This document shows, piece after piece, positions 9,201-16,885 of a stretch of 35,070 nucleotides of DNA. The notes under the pieces are model-generated. The model made no database searches, was not told the DNA's origin, and saw only the letters and a program-made list of their open reading frames with translations. How positions within the stretch are numbered: position 1 is the first letter of the stretch; each line of letters begins with the position of its first letter. Made by a program: the position numbers and the translations under genes. Where the stretch lies: contig JANJUM010000241.1 of the NCBI GenBank assembly GCA_024710585.1, positions 1-35,070 on the forward strand, in the 5' to 3' direction. The DNA comes from Desulforhopalus sp. GTDB taxonomy: Bacteria; Desulfobacterota; Desulfobulbia; Desulfobulbales; Desulfocapsaceae.

Positions 9201-9361
9201 GTGTTGGCACCGGGGTAGAAGGCCGACACCTGAACGGTAGGCAGGGTGATCTGGGGGAACTGGGCGATGGGCAGGCTCAGCCCGGCAATGATGCCGGCCA
9301 GAAGGAGGATGATTGAGCAGACGATGGCCAGCACCGGGCGGTGAATGAAGAATTTCGCCAT
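6218..9361 (-). CDS. RND multidrug efflux permease, HAE1 family (AcrB/MexB-like)
   Basis: Inner-membrane proton-driven drug/hydrophobe exporter of 1047 residues, the usual HAE1 length. It begins MAKFFIHRPVLAIV, the typical amphipathic N-terminus leading into TM1, and has a long periplasmic loop after TM1 (TVQVSAFYPGA, SLNVTFDLG). The proton-relay pair of aspartates is present in TM4 (GIVVDDAIVV, D407 and D408, matching E. coli numbering). The second half repeats the topology, with GLAAKNAILIVEFAK in TM10 and FSGMLAATFLAIFMVPVLYV near the end. It works with the adaptor encoded 10 bp upstream and the outer-membrane lipoprotein that overlaps its 3' end. The HAE1 class suggests organic substrates rather than metal ions; the actual substrate cannot be read from sequence. 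Confidence 0.95.
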   Translation of the reverse strand: MAKFFIHRPVLAIVCSIILLLAGIIAGLSLPIAQFPQITLPTVQVSAFYPGANTGVVEEAVGLPVEAQVNGVEGMAYMSSTSAGNGSYSLNVTFDLGVDADIAAVQVQNRAAQASAQLPADVMSSGVTTKKTTPDILMYVALHSPKGTYDELFLSNYAAINIIENIKRVKGVGNVQLFGAEFGMRIWLHPNRMATLGLTPTDILQAIREQNVQAPAGQVGQLPAPDDQQFQYSVQVRGRLADPEEFGEIIVRAQPNGNFVRLKDVARVELGAKDYNFSTRYNGKPAAAFSVNLTPDGSAIETSRLLLERLEQLARSFPPDLKFDVVHDSTVFVKASLEAVMHTFFEALALVLVVVFLFLQSWRATLIPMLAVPVSLVGTFAAFVLLGFTINTLTMFAMVLAIGIVVDDAIVVVEAVEHHMAKGLSPREATLKAMEEVSGPVVAIALILAAVFVPVAFLGGMAGVMYKQFAVTVAVSTMLSAFVALSLTPALCAMLLRHKVGGGRAGLGTRLFGGFNRWFDRVTETYGRGVQLAIKRLLVALLLLVGVGGGTVAIMDRVPGAFVPAEDQGYFIGGVIMPDAASLNRTMAVSEQLQKVLDAQPAIDRSMIISGYSILNNSVQPDAALFVAELKPWAERKTPELSLKATMQGVMAGAAKLPEAMVLAFNPPPVPGLGSTGGFSFKLQDRSGATAEELAKVAAAFIEEAKKRPEIGQIYSKFNPRTPAYRLDIDREKTKKLGVAINEVTMALQTFLGGVNINDFSRFGRTYKVTMQAEPEFRSDINGVGLFHVRSAGGQMIPLSTLVSAEPIVSPNTVERYNLFRTAELSGEPAPGYSSGDAIRAMEEVAAKSLPQGYGYEWSGISRQEKESAGQAPYIFALALVFVFLFLAALYESWSVPFAVLLAIPLGVFGAMSGLWLTGQTNNIYAQIGLILLIGLAAKNAILIVEFAKMKREEGSAPEEAALIAGKLRLRPIIMTSLAFLLGVIPMIVKGGAGGAAQAAMGITVFSGMLAATFLAIFMVPVLYVAIERAVGRFGRRKAPLGEEAGL

Positions 9362-9371
9362 GGCGTCCCCC

Positions 9372-10514
9372 TCAGCTGCCGGGAAGGGCGCGCGGTGTCA
9401 CCACCATGCCCGGCCGCGCCTTCTGGATGCCGTCGACGACGATGCGCTCCCCGGCCCGCAGGCCCTCTTCCACCAACCATAAGTCGCCCTGGCGGGCGCC
9501 GAGCTTGACCGAACGAAGCTCGACCTTGTTGCTGTCGTCGAGGACCGTCAGAAAGTAGCGGCCCAGCGTCTCGGTCACCGCCTTCTGCGGCACCAGCAGG
9601 GCCGCGTCGAGCTCATCGTAGTAGACGCGCACCCGGCTGTTCATGCCCGCCCGCAATAAGCGCTTGGGGTTGGCGAACACCGCCCGCAGGGTAAGAGTGC
9701 CGCTGGCCGGATCGATGGTCGGATCGATATAGTCGAGAGAGCCTTTTTCTTCATAGAGATCACCATCGGCAAGGAGCAGGTCGACAGTCTGGTCACTGTC
9801 CTCCTTCTTCTTTGTCTTGCGCTGGGGTTCCTGTCGTTTGGCCAGGTTCAAATACTCATTTTCAGAGATGCTGAAGTAGACCACCACCGGATCAAGGGTC
9901 GAGACGACCACCAGGGGCGTCTGCCCGGCGGTGACCAGGGTCCCCACCTCGACCTTCTGCAGCCCGACCCGTCCGGTCAGCGGCGAGGTCACGCGGGTAT
10001 AGTCGAGATCGAGGCGGGCCTTATCGACCGCCGCCTGGCGCCCGGCCACCACCGCCTCCTCCTGGGCCGCCTGGGCCAGCGCCTGGTCGTAAACCTGCCG
10101 CGGGATGGCATTGTCGGGGAGCAGGGGCTTATAGCGTTCGATATCCTGGCGTACCCGGCTGAGCGAGGCCTGGGCCTGGGCGAGACCGGCCCTGGCATTG
10201 GCCAGCGCCACCTCGTACGGCACGGGATCGATGGTGAAGAGCAGGTCCTTTTCCTTGACCTCGCGGCCGGGCTCGAAGGCGATGGCGGTAATGGTGCCGG
10301 TGACCCTCGGGCGCAGTTCGACCTCGCGCATCGCCTTGACCTCGCCGACGATATCCAGGGAGAGCCGGGCCGACTGCGGGCTCACCGTCATCACCGTCAC
10401 CTCGGGGCCGGCGGGAGCGCCGGCCTCGGCGGCCATGGCGAGACGAAAACCGGCCAGGACGAACAGCGCCAGCACCGCGATGGCCAGCGTCGATGGTGTA
10501 CATTTCTCGGTCAT
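9372..10514 (-). CDS. RND efflux periplasmic adaptor (membrane fusion protein)
   Basis: A 380-residue protein that bridges the RND permease and the outer-membrane duct. An N-terminal hydrophobic signal (to about residue 28, ending AMAA) lacks a lipobox cysteine, so the protein is probably periplasmic or anchored by an uncleaved signal. It shows the barrel/lipoyl half-motif VELRPRVTGTITAIAFEPG, the alpha-hairpin (ANARAGLAQAQASLSRVRQD to about residue 165), the second lipoyl half (TSPLTGRVG) and a beta-barrel region. A short charged insertion, KRQEPQRKTKKKEDSD, sits in the beta-barrel domain, as seen in MexA/TriA-like relatives. The gene starts within the last codons of the upstream hydrolase gene (4-bp overlap at 10511-10514) and ends 10 bp before the permease. 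Confidence 0.93.
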   Translation of the reverse strand: MTEKCTPSTLAIAVLALFVLAGFRLAMAAEAGAPAGPEVTVMTVSPQSARLSLDIVGEVKAMREVELRPRVTGTITAIAFEPGREVKEKDLLFTIDPVPYEVALANARAGLAQAQASLSRVRQDIERYKPLLPDNAIPRQVYDQALAQAAQEEAVVAGRQAAVDKARLDLDYTRVTSPLTGRVGLQKVEVGTLVTAGQTPLVVVSTLDPVVVYFSISENEYLNLAKRQEPQRKTKKKEDSDQTVDLLLADGDLYEEKGSLDYIDPTIDPASGTLTLRAVFANPKRLLRAGMNSRVRVYYDELDAALLVPQKAVTETLGRYFLTVLDDSNKVELRSVKLGARQGDLWLVEEGLRAGERIVVDGIQKARPGMVVTPRALPGS

Positions 10515-11875
10515 TGCTGCGGTCTCCCCATGAGAGTTGTTCCATGTTGTGACGGGTGGTTGGCCAGGGCCCCCGCGGGCAGGTGCTGGTCGCAGGCCTG
10601 CGGGCCGGCCAAAACCCTGGCGAGGGCGCAGCCTGCCGAGGCACTGCGCAGTATCGAAGTGTGGTCCTCGTCAAAGCCGCGCAGGGTAATGGCACGGTCC
10701 TGGGCCGCTGGCAGCAGCTGGCTGGCCAGGGAGACCACGCCGTCGGTGTTGCCGCCGGACATGACGTTATAGCCACCGCGGTGACTGAAGAAGAGCTGGT
10801 AGGAAAGATGCGCCGGCCAGGGAGTGGCAAAGAGTTCCTCCTGGTAGAGGCTGCCGGGGACCATGTCGTACCAGGCAGGCACCACCGCCGGCGAGTTGGC
10901 GACGCCGGTGGCCGCCAGCTCGTGGCCGCCCCAGGGGGTCGACAGGGTGGTGAAGGTGGCCAGCATGTCGCCGTGGCCAGAAGCCTGCAGGCGGTTGATG
11001 AGCCCCCCGGCAACCAGCCCGCCCATGGAGTGCGCCACCACATGGATCTTGGCGAAGTCATGCTGCAGCTGCAGCCTGGCGAGGGCGTTGCTCAGCCACT
11101 GGCGGTTGACATCAAGGCGCAGCCCGGAAGGGTAGAAGGCCACCCAGGGCTGGAAGCTGTGTCGGTCGAGGACCTCGATGATGCTCTTCCACTCGCCGGG
11201 CTGGCCGCCGGCGCCATGGATGAAGAGCACCGGCGTCTTGCCGGGGTCGAAGGGTTCGAGGAAATAGAGGCCGGCCGTCTGCAGGCCGAGAAAGCGAATC
11301 GGTTCCCAGAAGGCCAGCGTCCCGTTTGCCGGGGTGAAGGCGGGGTCGTCGAGCGAGGTGACCACCCCCACCTTGAATTGCTGGCTGAGATCTTTGGCTG
11401 CAATGGTGCTCGGATCGTTGACTTCCGGATAAAGGCGCTGCACCTGCTCCGGCGGCCGCAGGGTGACGGTCAGCCCGCTGACCCGCTCACCGCCGGCGAT
11501 GGTGAGGAGCTTGGGCTGCTCATGCCAGCCCACCGGCTCGTTGGCCTGATAGCTGGCGCTCTCGTTGAGATCGACGAAGGCGCTGACGCGATAGGTGCCC
11601 GGGCCGGCAAAGAACTTGAAATGGCCGGGGTGGCGCAGGATGGTCCGCGCCATGAGCGCGTCGGGGCGGTCCGGCTGCGCCGGGTCGATGCCCAGCAGCA
11701 CGACCACCACCGGCTTGCCATCGGGCGCCTCGCCCTGCACCGTGCCGGTAATCTCACTGACCTGCTCAAGCAATTTGCTCTCTTCGCGCAGGTTGAGCAG
11801 CGTGCAGCCGGAAAGCAAGGCTCCCGCCACTATGACCACGAAAAGACCAAGGAAACCGCGCCACTCACCCCGCAT
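10511..11875 (-). CDS. Lipoprotein alpha/beta hydrolase (lipase/esterase-like), first gene of the RND operon
   Basis: Encodes 454 residues. The start at 11875 is preceded by GGGAGG with good spacing; the longer frame to 11932 would run back through the promoter. The N-terminus is a lipoprotein signal with LLSGC (C24), so the enzyme is probably anchored in the envelope. A beta-sandwich-like region (about residues 45-145) precedes an alpha/beta-hydrolase domain with the oxyanion segment FIHGAGG (about 218-224) and nucleophile elbow AHSMGG (S283). Candidate acid D378 lies in TDGVVSLASQL and candidate histidine H405 in DEDHTS, the order expected for a lipase-like triad. The substrate is unknown. 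The gene shares a promoter and a 4-bp overlap with the RND adaptor, which links its activity to the pump. Such hydrolases are not a standard pump component. Confidence 0.85.
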   Translation of the reverse strand: MRGEWRGFLGLFVVIVAGALLSGCTLLNLREESKLLEQVSEITGTVQGEAPDGKPVVVVLLGIDPAQPDRPDALMARTILRHPGHFKFFAGPGTYRVSAFVDLNESASYQANEPVGWHEQPKLLTIAGGERVSGLTVTLRPPEQVQRLYPEVNDPSTIAAKDLSQQFKVGVVTSLDDPAFTPANGTLAFWEPIRFLGLQTAGLYFLEPFDPGKTPVLFIHGAGGQPGEWKSIIEVLDRHSFQPWVAFYPSGLRLDVNRQWLSNALARLQLQHDFAKIHVVAHSMGGLVAGGLINRLQASGHGDMLATFTTLSTPWGGHELAATGVANSPAVVPAWYDMVPGSLYQEELFATPWPAHLSYQLFFSHRGGYNVMSGGNTDGVVSLASQLLPAAQDRAITLRGFDEDHTSILRSASAGCALARVLAGPQACDQHLPAGALANHPSQHGTTLMGRPQQ

Positions 11876-11904
11876 AGTCTCATCCTCCCCATATGTATCG
11901 CTAC

Positions 11905-11955
11905 AGTATCGGTAATCATTCCTAGTTGTCAAGCCGAGAGTATCACTGCTTGACA
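11905..11955 (-). promoter_or_regulatory. Promoter of the hydrolase-RND operon with overlapping inverted repeat
   Basis: Read on the minus strand, a perfect -35 TTGACA (11932-11927) is followed after 16 bases by GATACT (11910-11905), 4 of 6 to the -10 consensus. This puts the start of transcription about 20-25 bases before the hydrolase ATG. A perfect 8-bp inverted repeat, TGTCAAGC (11927-11934) and GCTTGACA (11948-11955) with 13 bases between, covers the -35 box. A repressor bound there would block RNA polymerase, as TetR-family repressors do at many RND operons; no such regulator gene is in this window. The repeat also lies 10 bp past the mltF stop, but without a T-run it is a poor terminator. 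Confidence 0.6.
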
Positions 11956-11964
11956 GGAATCGAC

Positions 11965-13497
11965 CTAACGCGGGACGATGTCCTTCTTGGCCTGCCTGTG
12001 CTTTTCTACAGCCGTATACGCCAGGTAATACTTATAAATATTGCTGACATAACGCACCGTTTCCTGTCCGACGATACGCGCCGCGGCATACTCCACGTTC
12101 TGGAACCAGACATTGGCATCATATCCGGATTTTTCTGCCAGGCGTCGAAACTTCTGCAGGTTTCCCGGCCCGGCATTATAGGCGGCGAAAGTCATCAGAG
12201 TACGATCAACTGCCGATATGCGCGAGTCGTCAAGATAGTTGTCGGCAAGCAGGCGCATGTATTTGGCACCAGCCTCGATGTTTCTTTCGGCGCTTTTGTC
12301 GATATGGGGGATGCCAACGGCAGGGTCGGCGGCGGTGCTCGGCAAAAGTTGCATCACCCCCACGGCGCCCCTGACGCTGCGGGCCTTCTGGTTGAGCCTG
12401 GATTCCTGATAGCCCTGGGCCATCAGCATCAGGTAATCGAATTCATAGGTGCCGCCGTAGGTGCGGAAATGGCGGATCAGGTCCTGAAATTTGCGCATTT
12501 CTCTACTTGACGTGGGGTTGAGCACCCGTTGGCTGTCCTTGACATACCTGGCGACCTGTATATTGCCGAAGGTGGTGCCAACCCTATGCTGACGCATGAA
12601 TTTTTCCAGGACGGCGTGCAGCTGCGGGCTGTTTTTGCGGCAGGCCCAGGCCAGCTGGCCGTCGCTGTGAATGGCGATATTGCCGTGGATGAGCAGGTTT
12701 TTATAGAGAGGCCGCCAGATGTTGGCGAGATACTGGTCGACGACGGTCATCTTCACCAGCCCGGCATTGACCATTTCCAGAATATCTTCCGATTCCAGCC
12801 ATTCGTCCGCCTCGACGATCCGTATCGGTTTGAGACCACGCTCTTTGAAGCGGTCGTTGAGATCGACGAGATGTTCGTAATAGCTGCTCGACCGGCGAAC
12901 AGTGATCTCCTTGCCAGCCAGATCATCGATTGATCGTGGCCCTTTCTCCCCTACCCTGCCAACCACCACCTCTTTCACACCTTTGGCGATCGGCGCGACG
13001 AAATCGACCTGCTGCAACCTCTCTGCGGTGACAGTCAAACCGCCGGCTGCCAAATCCCCTTTGCCAGCCAGAAGAGAGGGGAGGAGCTGGTCGCGCCGCA
13101 CCGGAATGAAGAGGACCTGCCAACCCCTCTTGCTGCCAGCCAGAGGATGGTGCGCGTTGAGCCATTTCTCCAGCTGCTTGCCAAACTCATAATTGATCCC
13201 CTTCTGCCGCCCCTGATCGAGATAAAAGAATGTCTTGCTGTAGGGCACAAGCAGGCGAATCATCTGGCGCTCGCGCATGCCCGCAAAATCGCCGCTCCAA
13301 TCGGGAGGCGGCTGCAGCACCATCGCATCCACCTCGGCCACCTCGCTCTCGCTCAGCCTGACGGTGGTCAGCCCGACCTGAGGCTGGCGCTCGATAGCCT
13401 CCGCGCCTATGCCGATAAGCAACACCTGCCAGAAGACCATCAGGCTGATGGCCCACTTGCCACAGCATCCCATGCTGCCTCCTATGAGTTTTTTCAT
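11965..13497 (-). CDS. mltF: Membrane-bound lytic murein transglycosylase F-like protein (SBP_bac_3 + SLT)
   Basis: A 510-residue two-domain protein. After a hydrophobic N-terminal signal or anchor, residues ~78-305 form a periplasmic solute-binding (family 3) domain (RLLVPYSKTFFYLDQGRQKGINYEFG...). Residues ~345-495 form a goose-lysozyme-like SLT domain. The catalytic glutamate is in AQGYQESRLN (E365), with conserved GVMQLLPSTA (380-389) and AYNAGPGN (439-446). MltF enzymes cleave peptidoglycan glycan strands to 1,6-anhydromuropeptides, and in characterised members the binding domain is regulatory. The start at 13497 has GAGG six bases upstream; an alternative ATG at 13473 has a perfect AGGAGG but only four bases of spacing, and both leave a signal sequence. 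A CC pair in the N-terminus has no good lipobox. The gene lies 73 bp behind the 422-residue exported protein on the same strand. Confidence 0.87.
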   Translation of the reverse strand: MKKLIGGSMGCCGKWAISLMVFWQVLLIGIGAEAIERQPQVGLTTVRLSESEVAEVDAMVLQPPPDWSGDFAGMRERQMIRLLVPYSKTFFYLDQGRQKGINYEFGKQLEKWLNAHHPLAGSKRGWQVLFIPVRRDQLLPSLLAGKGDLAAGGLTVTAERLQQVDFVAPIAKGVKEVVVGRVGEKGPRSIDDLAGKEITVRRSSSYYEHLVDLNDRFKERGLKPIRIVEADEWLESEDILEMVNAGLVKMTVVDQYLANIWRPLYKNLLIHGNIAIHSDGQLAWACRKNSPQLHAVLEKFMRQHRVGTTFGNIQVARYVKDSQRVLNPTSSREMRKFQDLIRHFRTYGGTYEFDYLMLMAQGYQESRLNQKARSVRGAVGVMQLLPSTAADPAVGIPHIDKSAERNIEAGAKYMRLLADNYLDDSRISAVDRTLMTFAAYNAGPGNLQKFRRLAEKSGYDANVWFQNVEYAAARIVGQETVRYVSNIYKYYLAYTAVEKHRQAKKDIVPR

Positions 13498-13570
13498 CCT
13501 CTGCCTCGCCCGCCTCTCGTTATCTAGCGGCGGTATTGCCTCGGCCAGGCTTGTCCCGGCGGCAGCCTTT

Positions 13571-14839
13571 TCACAACTTGGCCGCCGCGGCGCGAGTTTC
13601 CCGCAGGTGCTCGAACTGTCGATCAAAGACCAGCCAGCCGCGCTTTTTCAACAGCGCCAGCGCTTCCTCTTCGACCGGCCCGCCAATCCACAACTGCTTG
13701 CCACGCACCCCTGGGCGTGCGGCGATGGCCTTGTCGACGATATCGAGCTTGCTGGCCATGGAGGCGTCATAGGCGATGCGATCCACCGGAAAAAGGCCGA
13801 CATAGTCGCCTGCCGTGGTTTTGACGAACAACGTGCGGTCGATCTTGACCAGGCTTTCCACCCCGCCCACCTCACTGGCGAATCTTCCGATCATCTGCGC
13901 GCGGTGACGCAAGAAGATGGCCATGCCGAGGTTGTCGACAAAGGCCGCCGAGGCGATAAAATCGCTACGCCCCTTGACGCCTTTGAGCGCGGCCAGCTCG
14001 CCGACGATAATCGTCTTGTCGAGCGGGGTGAAGGCGGAGTTGCCGAGGAAGGTGTCGATGACCGCACTGGAGACACCCATCCTGCGGAGCTTTTCTCCGT
14101 TGATGGTGTCGAGCTGGGCAGGGCTTTTGTCGCGCACCAGGGCGCGCATCGAGTTGGTGGTGGCAGTCGCCGAAACCGCCACCCCTGCCGAGCCAGGGAT
14201 GAGCGACAGCGCCACCTTAGTGGTCAGCCCGCCGCCGGCCATGGCCCAGCCAAGATCGTCGAGGCTCTTCTGCAGAGGCCGGAAACGGGTATAGGGATCG
14301 ACCCCGAACTCATGGGCGAAGGCGCGCTTGGCCGCCGCCTGGCCGAGCGCTGTGGCGGCGACTCCGGCCTGATGCGGGTCCTGGCTGCTGATCGAGCGGC
14401 CGATATCGCTCAGCCAGCGCCCCACCCCCTGCGCCGCGCCCTTGACGGTGGCGACGGGATCGTCGATCAGGGCTTCGGCCCCTTTGAGCGGGCTCTTGAT
14501 GCCCTCCTTGAGCGCGTCTTTATACACTTCGCTGGCCTCTATCTTTTCGATCTGGCTCAACGCCCGCAACTCGTTGATCCGCTCCAGCAGCAGCGGCGTG
14601 CCCTCCACGGTCAGGCTGCCGTATCGGGTTTCCACGTCGTAGGTATTGACCAGGCCATCGTTGACGACATGGGGGTCGACACGATAGTTGGGGCCTTCCA
14701 TCAGCTTGGCGGGGATGAACTCCGCAGTCGAAAGCCGATAAGAAGAGCCTTCGGCCATGGCCAGACCCGCCGCCAGAACCTGGACAGCGAATAAGGCGGC
14801 CAGCAGCGACCAGACATTGCCAGACTTCCAGGTCTTCAT
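13571..14839 (-). CDS. Exported protein of unknown function (422 aa)
   Basis: I do not recognise a family. The start at 14839 is well supported by GGAGGAGGT just upstream. The N-terminus is a clear Sec signal peptide (MKTWKSGNVWSLLAALF... ending about AMA|EG at residue 29), so the mature protein is in the envelope. A hydrophobic, Gly/Ala/Thr-rich stretch in the middle (about residues 190-225, GGGLTTKVALSLIPG) could insert in or lie against a membrane. The C-terminal third (FVDNLGMAIFLRHRAQMIG onward) looks like a soluble alpha/beta domain ending in charged helices. There is no lipobox and no obvious catalytic motif. The lytic transglycosylase follows 73 bp downstream on the same strand, so a role in cell-wall processing or envelope sensing is a contextual guess only. 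Confidence 0.8.
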   Translation of the reverse strand: MKTWKSGNVWSLLAALFAVQVLAAGLAMAEGSSYRLSTAEFIPAKLMEGPNYRVDPHVVNDGLVNTYDVETRYGSLTVEGTPLLLERINELRALSQIEKIEASEVYKDALKEGIKSPLKGAEALIDDPVATVKGAAQGVGRWLSDIGRSISSQDPHQAGVAATALGQAAAKRAFAHEFGVDPYTRFRPLQKSLDDLGWAMAGGGLTTKVALSLIPGSAGVAVSATATTNSMRALVRDKSPAQLDTINGEKLRRMGVSSAVIDTFLGNSAFTPLDKTIIVGELAALKGVKGRSDFIASAAFVDNLGMAIFLRHRAQMIGRFASEVGGVESLVKIDRTLFVKTTAGDYVGLFPVDRIAYDASMASKLDIVDKAIAARPGVRGKQLWIGGPVEEEALALLKKRGWLVFDRQFEHLRETRAAAAKL

Positions 14840-15316
14840 AGCACCTCCTCCGTAGAATTGTTCGCGGCATCCGCATTCATCGTCGCGACAAGCGCTCAGT
14901 GAAAAAAGCCCCGCGCCCCTCTGGTGGCTCCCAGGGTATCGCCACCCGATTTCTGCTACCATCATGCAAAAGCGATGTTTTGACAAGCTCTCGCCCCTGG
15001 CAAATTTTCCTGACCGGGAAAGCCGGCATGGCATGGGGCACACTAATCAGAAGAGGTGCCTGCCCCCGCCCTGCCAACTGCAGTTATCAAGTGCCCGCAA
15101 ACTCCGCTTGACAGCTGATAACAATGGTTAGCATCCATTCCCACCGCTGGTGCCATAAGAGATCGTCCGCACACCTCTTTTAATTTTTCCTCTCCGGCAT
15201 GTTTTTTGGATCATTGTCGCTCGGCAAGGGAACGACGTGCCCCTGCCGGGTTCCTCCGCCGCCCCCCGCCAAGGGAGGCAGCCAGGGAAGGCACCCCACG
15301 ACGCCACCTCCATGCC
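14840..15316. promoter_or_regulatory. Divergent intergenic region between the 422-aa exported protein and the NtrC-class regulator
   Basis: These 477 bp hold no convincing gene. On the plus strand TTGACA (15108-15113) is followed after 15 bases by TAGCAT (15129-15134), a weak possible promoter for the response regulator. A perfect 7-bp inverted repeat GTTATCA (15083-15089)/TGATAAC (15116-15122) brackets that -35 box and could be an operator. A partial sigma-54-like match near 15195-15210 lacks the conserved GC of the -12 element. Confidence 0.35.
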
Positions 15317-16780
15317 ATGACCTCCCTGCCGCTCCCCCTGCCCCTGGAGTCGAACTGCCAGCCCACCGTTCTCATCGTCGACGACGAACCGGACTTCGCC
15401 CGGGGGGTGGCACGCCTCATCGCCGGTAAATTCCCTGATCTCCTCGTGCTCACCGCGCAAAGCGGCAGGGAAGCCCTGGAACTCCTCGCCGGGAAGCCGA
15501 CCCACTTGATGATCACCGACCTGCGCATGCCGGAGATGAACGGCATGCAGCTGCTGACCGAGGCGCAAAAGAGCCACCCCGAGCTGAGCATGGTGGTACT
15601 CAGCGCCTACGGCACCATCGAGACGGCGGTCGAGGCCCTCCATGCCGGGGCCTATGACTTTCTCACCAAACCCATCGAAGCCGAGCAGCTCTTCCGGGTG
15701 GTGGCCAAAGGGCTGGAACGCACCCGTCTGCTGGAGGAGAATATACGGCTGCGACGCCTGGTCACCCGCCAGGAAGGGCAGGGCCTGCTTGTTGGCGAAG
15801 GCCCGGCCATGCAGCATCTGCGCCAGACCATCGCCGCCGTCGCCCAGTCCGATTACACCGTGCTGCTGCGCGGCGAGTCGGGAACCGGCAAGGAAGTGGT
15901 GGCCCGGCTGATTCATCAGATCGGGGCCAGGGCGGCACGGCCCTTCGTCGCCGTCAACTGCCCCTCGATCCCCGAGAACCTCCTCGAGAGCGAGCTCTTC
16001 GGCTATGTCAGGGGCGCCTTTACCGGAGCAGAAAAGGACCACAAGGGGCTGTTCTCCGCCGCCCACGAGGGCACCATCCATCTCGACGAGATAGGCGACA
16101 TCAGCGGCGCCGTGCAAACCAAGCTGCTGCGCTGCCTGCAGAACGGCGAGATCCGCCCCGTCGGCTCCAACCATGCGGTCAACGTCGACGTGCGCGTCAT
16201 CGCCTCCACCAACCAGAACCTCGAAGACCTGCTGCAGCGCAGGACCTTTCGCGAAGACCTCTACTACCGGCTCAACGTGCTCACCGTCACCCTGCCGCCC
16301 CTGCGCGAGCGGGTCGAGGACATCCCCCTGCTGGCCCAGCATTTCCTCCGCGGCACCTGCCGGGAGATGGGCCTGCCGGACAAAGACATCGCCCCGGAGG
16401 TGCTGCAGTGGATGTCCAGCCGTCCGTGGCCTGGAAATGTGCGCGAGTTGCAGAACTTCATCCGCCGCATGACCGTCTTCTGCACCCGGGAGCGGCTCGA
16501 CATGTCATTGGTGCGGATGCTCGCCGGGGAGGAACGCCAGCCGGAATGTCAAGGGGCACAGAGCCCCTCGCGCCTGTGGGACAGCAGGGTCTACAAGGAG
16601 GCCAAGGCCGAGGTGGTCAACGCCTTCACCCGCGATTACCTCCACGACCTGCTTACCGCCACCAGGGGCAATGTCTCCGAGGCGGCACGCATTTCCGGTC
16701 TGTCGCGGGTGGCCATCCAGAAAATTCTTGCCCGGATGCAGGAGCGCGCCGCCTCTTTTCGCATCCAGGGCAGTGCGTGA
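15317..16780 (+). CDS. Sigma-54-dependent response regulator (NtrC/AtoC class: REC-AAA+-Fis HTH)
   Basis: Encodes 487 residues. The start is the ATG at 15317; an upstream in-frame TTG at 15206 would add an Arg/Pro-rich tail not typical of the family, though the chosen ATG lacks a clear Shine-Dalgarno. Domain order: receiver (about 16-130) with VDDE, phospho-acceptor D68 in ITDLRMPEMNG and K118 in LTKPIE; AAA+ domain (about 158-390) with Walker A GESGTGKE (186-193), the sigma-54 contact loop GAFTGA (233-238) and Walker B HLDEIGD (255-261); and a C-terminal Fis-type helix-turn-helix (about 440-475, GNVSEAARISGLSRVAIQKIL). Activated forms drive sigma-54 RNA polymerase in an ATP-dependent way. 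No cognate kinase lies next to it. The transporter gene starts 105 bp downstream on the same strand. Confidence 0.93.
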   Translation: MTSLPLPLPLESNCQPTVLIVDDEPDFARGVARLIAGKFPDLLVLTAQSGREALELLAGKPTHLMITDLRMPEMNGMQLLTEAQKSHPELSMVVLSAYGTIETAVEALHAGAYDFLTKPIEAEQLFRVVAKGLERTRLLEENIRLRRLVTRQEGQGLLVGEGPAMQHLRQTIAAVAQSDYTVLLRGESGTGKEVVARLIHQIGARAARPFVAVNCPSIPENLLESELFGYVRGAFTGAEKDHKGLFSAAHEGTIHLDEIGDISGAVQTKLLRCLQNGEIRPVGSNHAVNVDVRVIASTNQNLEDLLQRRTFREDLYYRLNVLTVTLPPLRERVEDIPLLAQHFLRGTCREMGLPDKDIAPEVLQWMSSRPWPGNVRELQNFIRRMTVFCTRERLDMSLVRMLAGEERQPECQGAQSPSRLWDSRVYKEAKAEVVNAFTRDYLHDLLTATRGNVSEAARISGLSRVAIQKILARMQERAASFRIQGSA

Positions 16781-16885
16781 TCACCAGGACGCGTCCCCAA
16801 GGAGGGCCGCCCCGGTGGTCGGTTGGGTTTCGGGAACCGGCAACGGTTTTCATCAACAGTCATCGAAGTAACTCAAGGAGGAATT

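Noticed and set aside
15195-15210. Sigma-54-like element (CGGCATG-N4-TTGGA) ahead of the NtrC-class regulator
   Set aside because: The nearly invariant GC of the -12 element is GG here, and two further positions deviate, so it is below what I would call a site.
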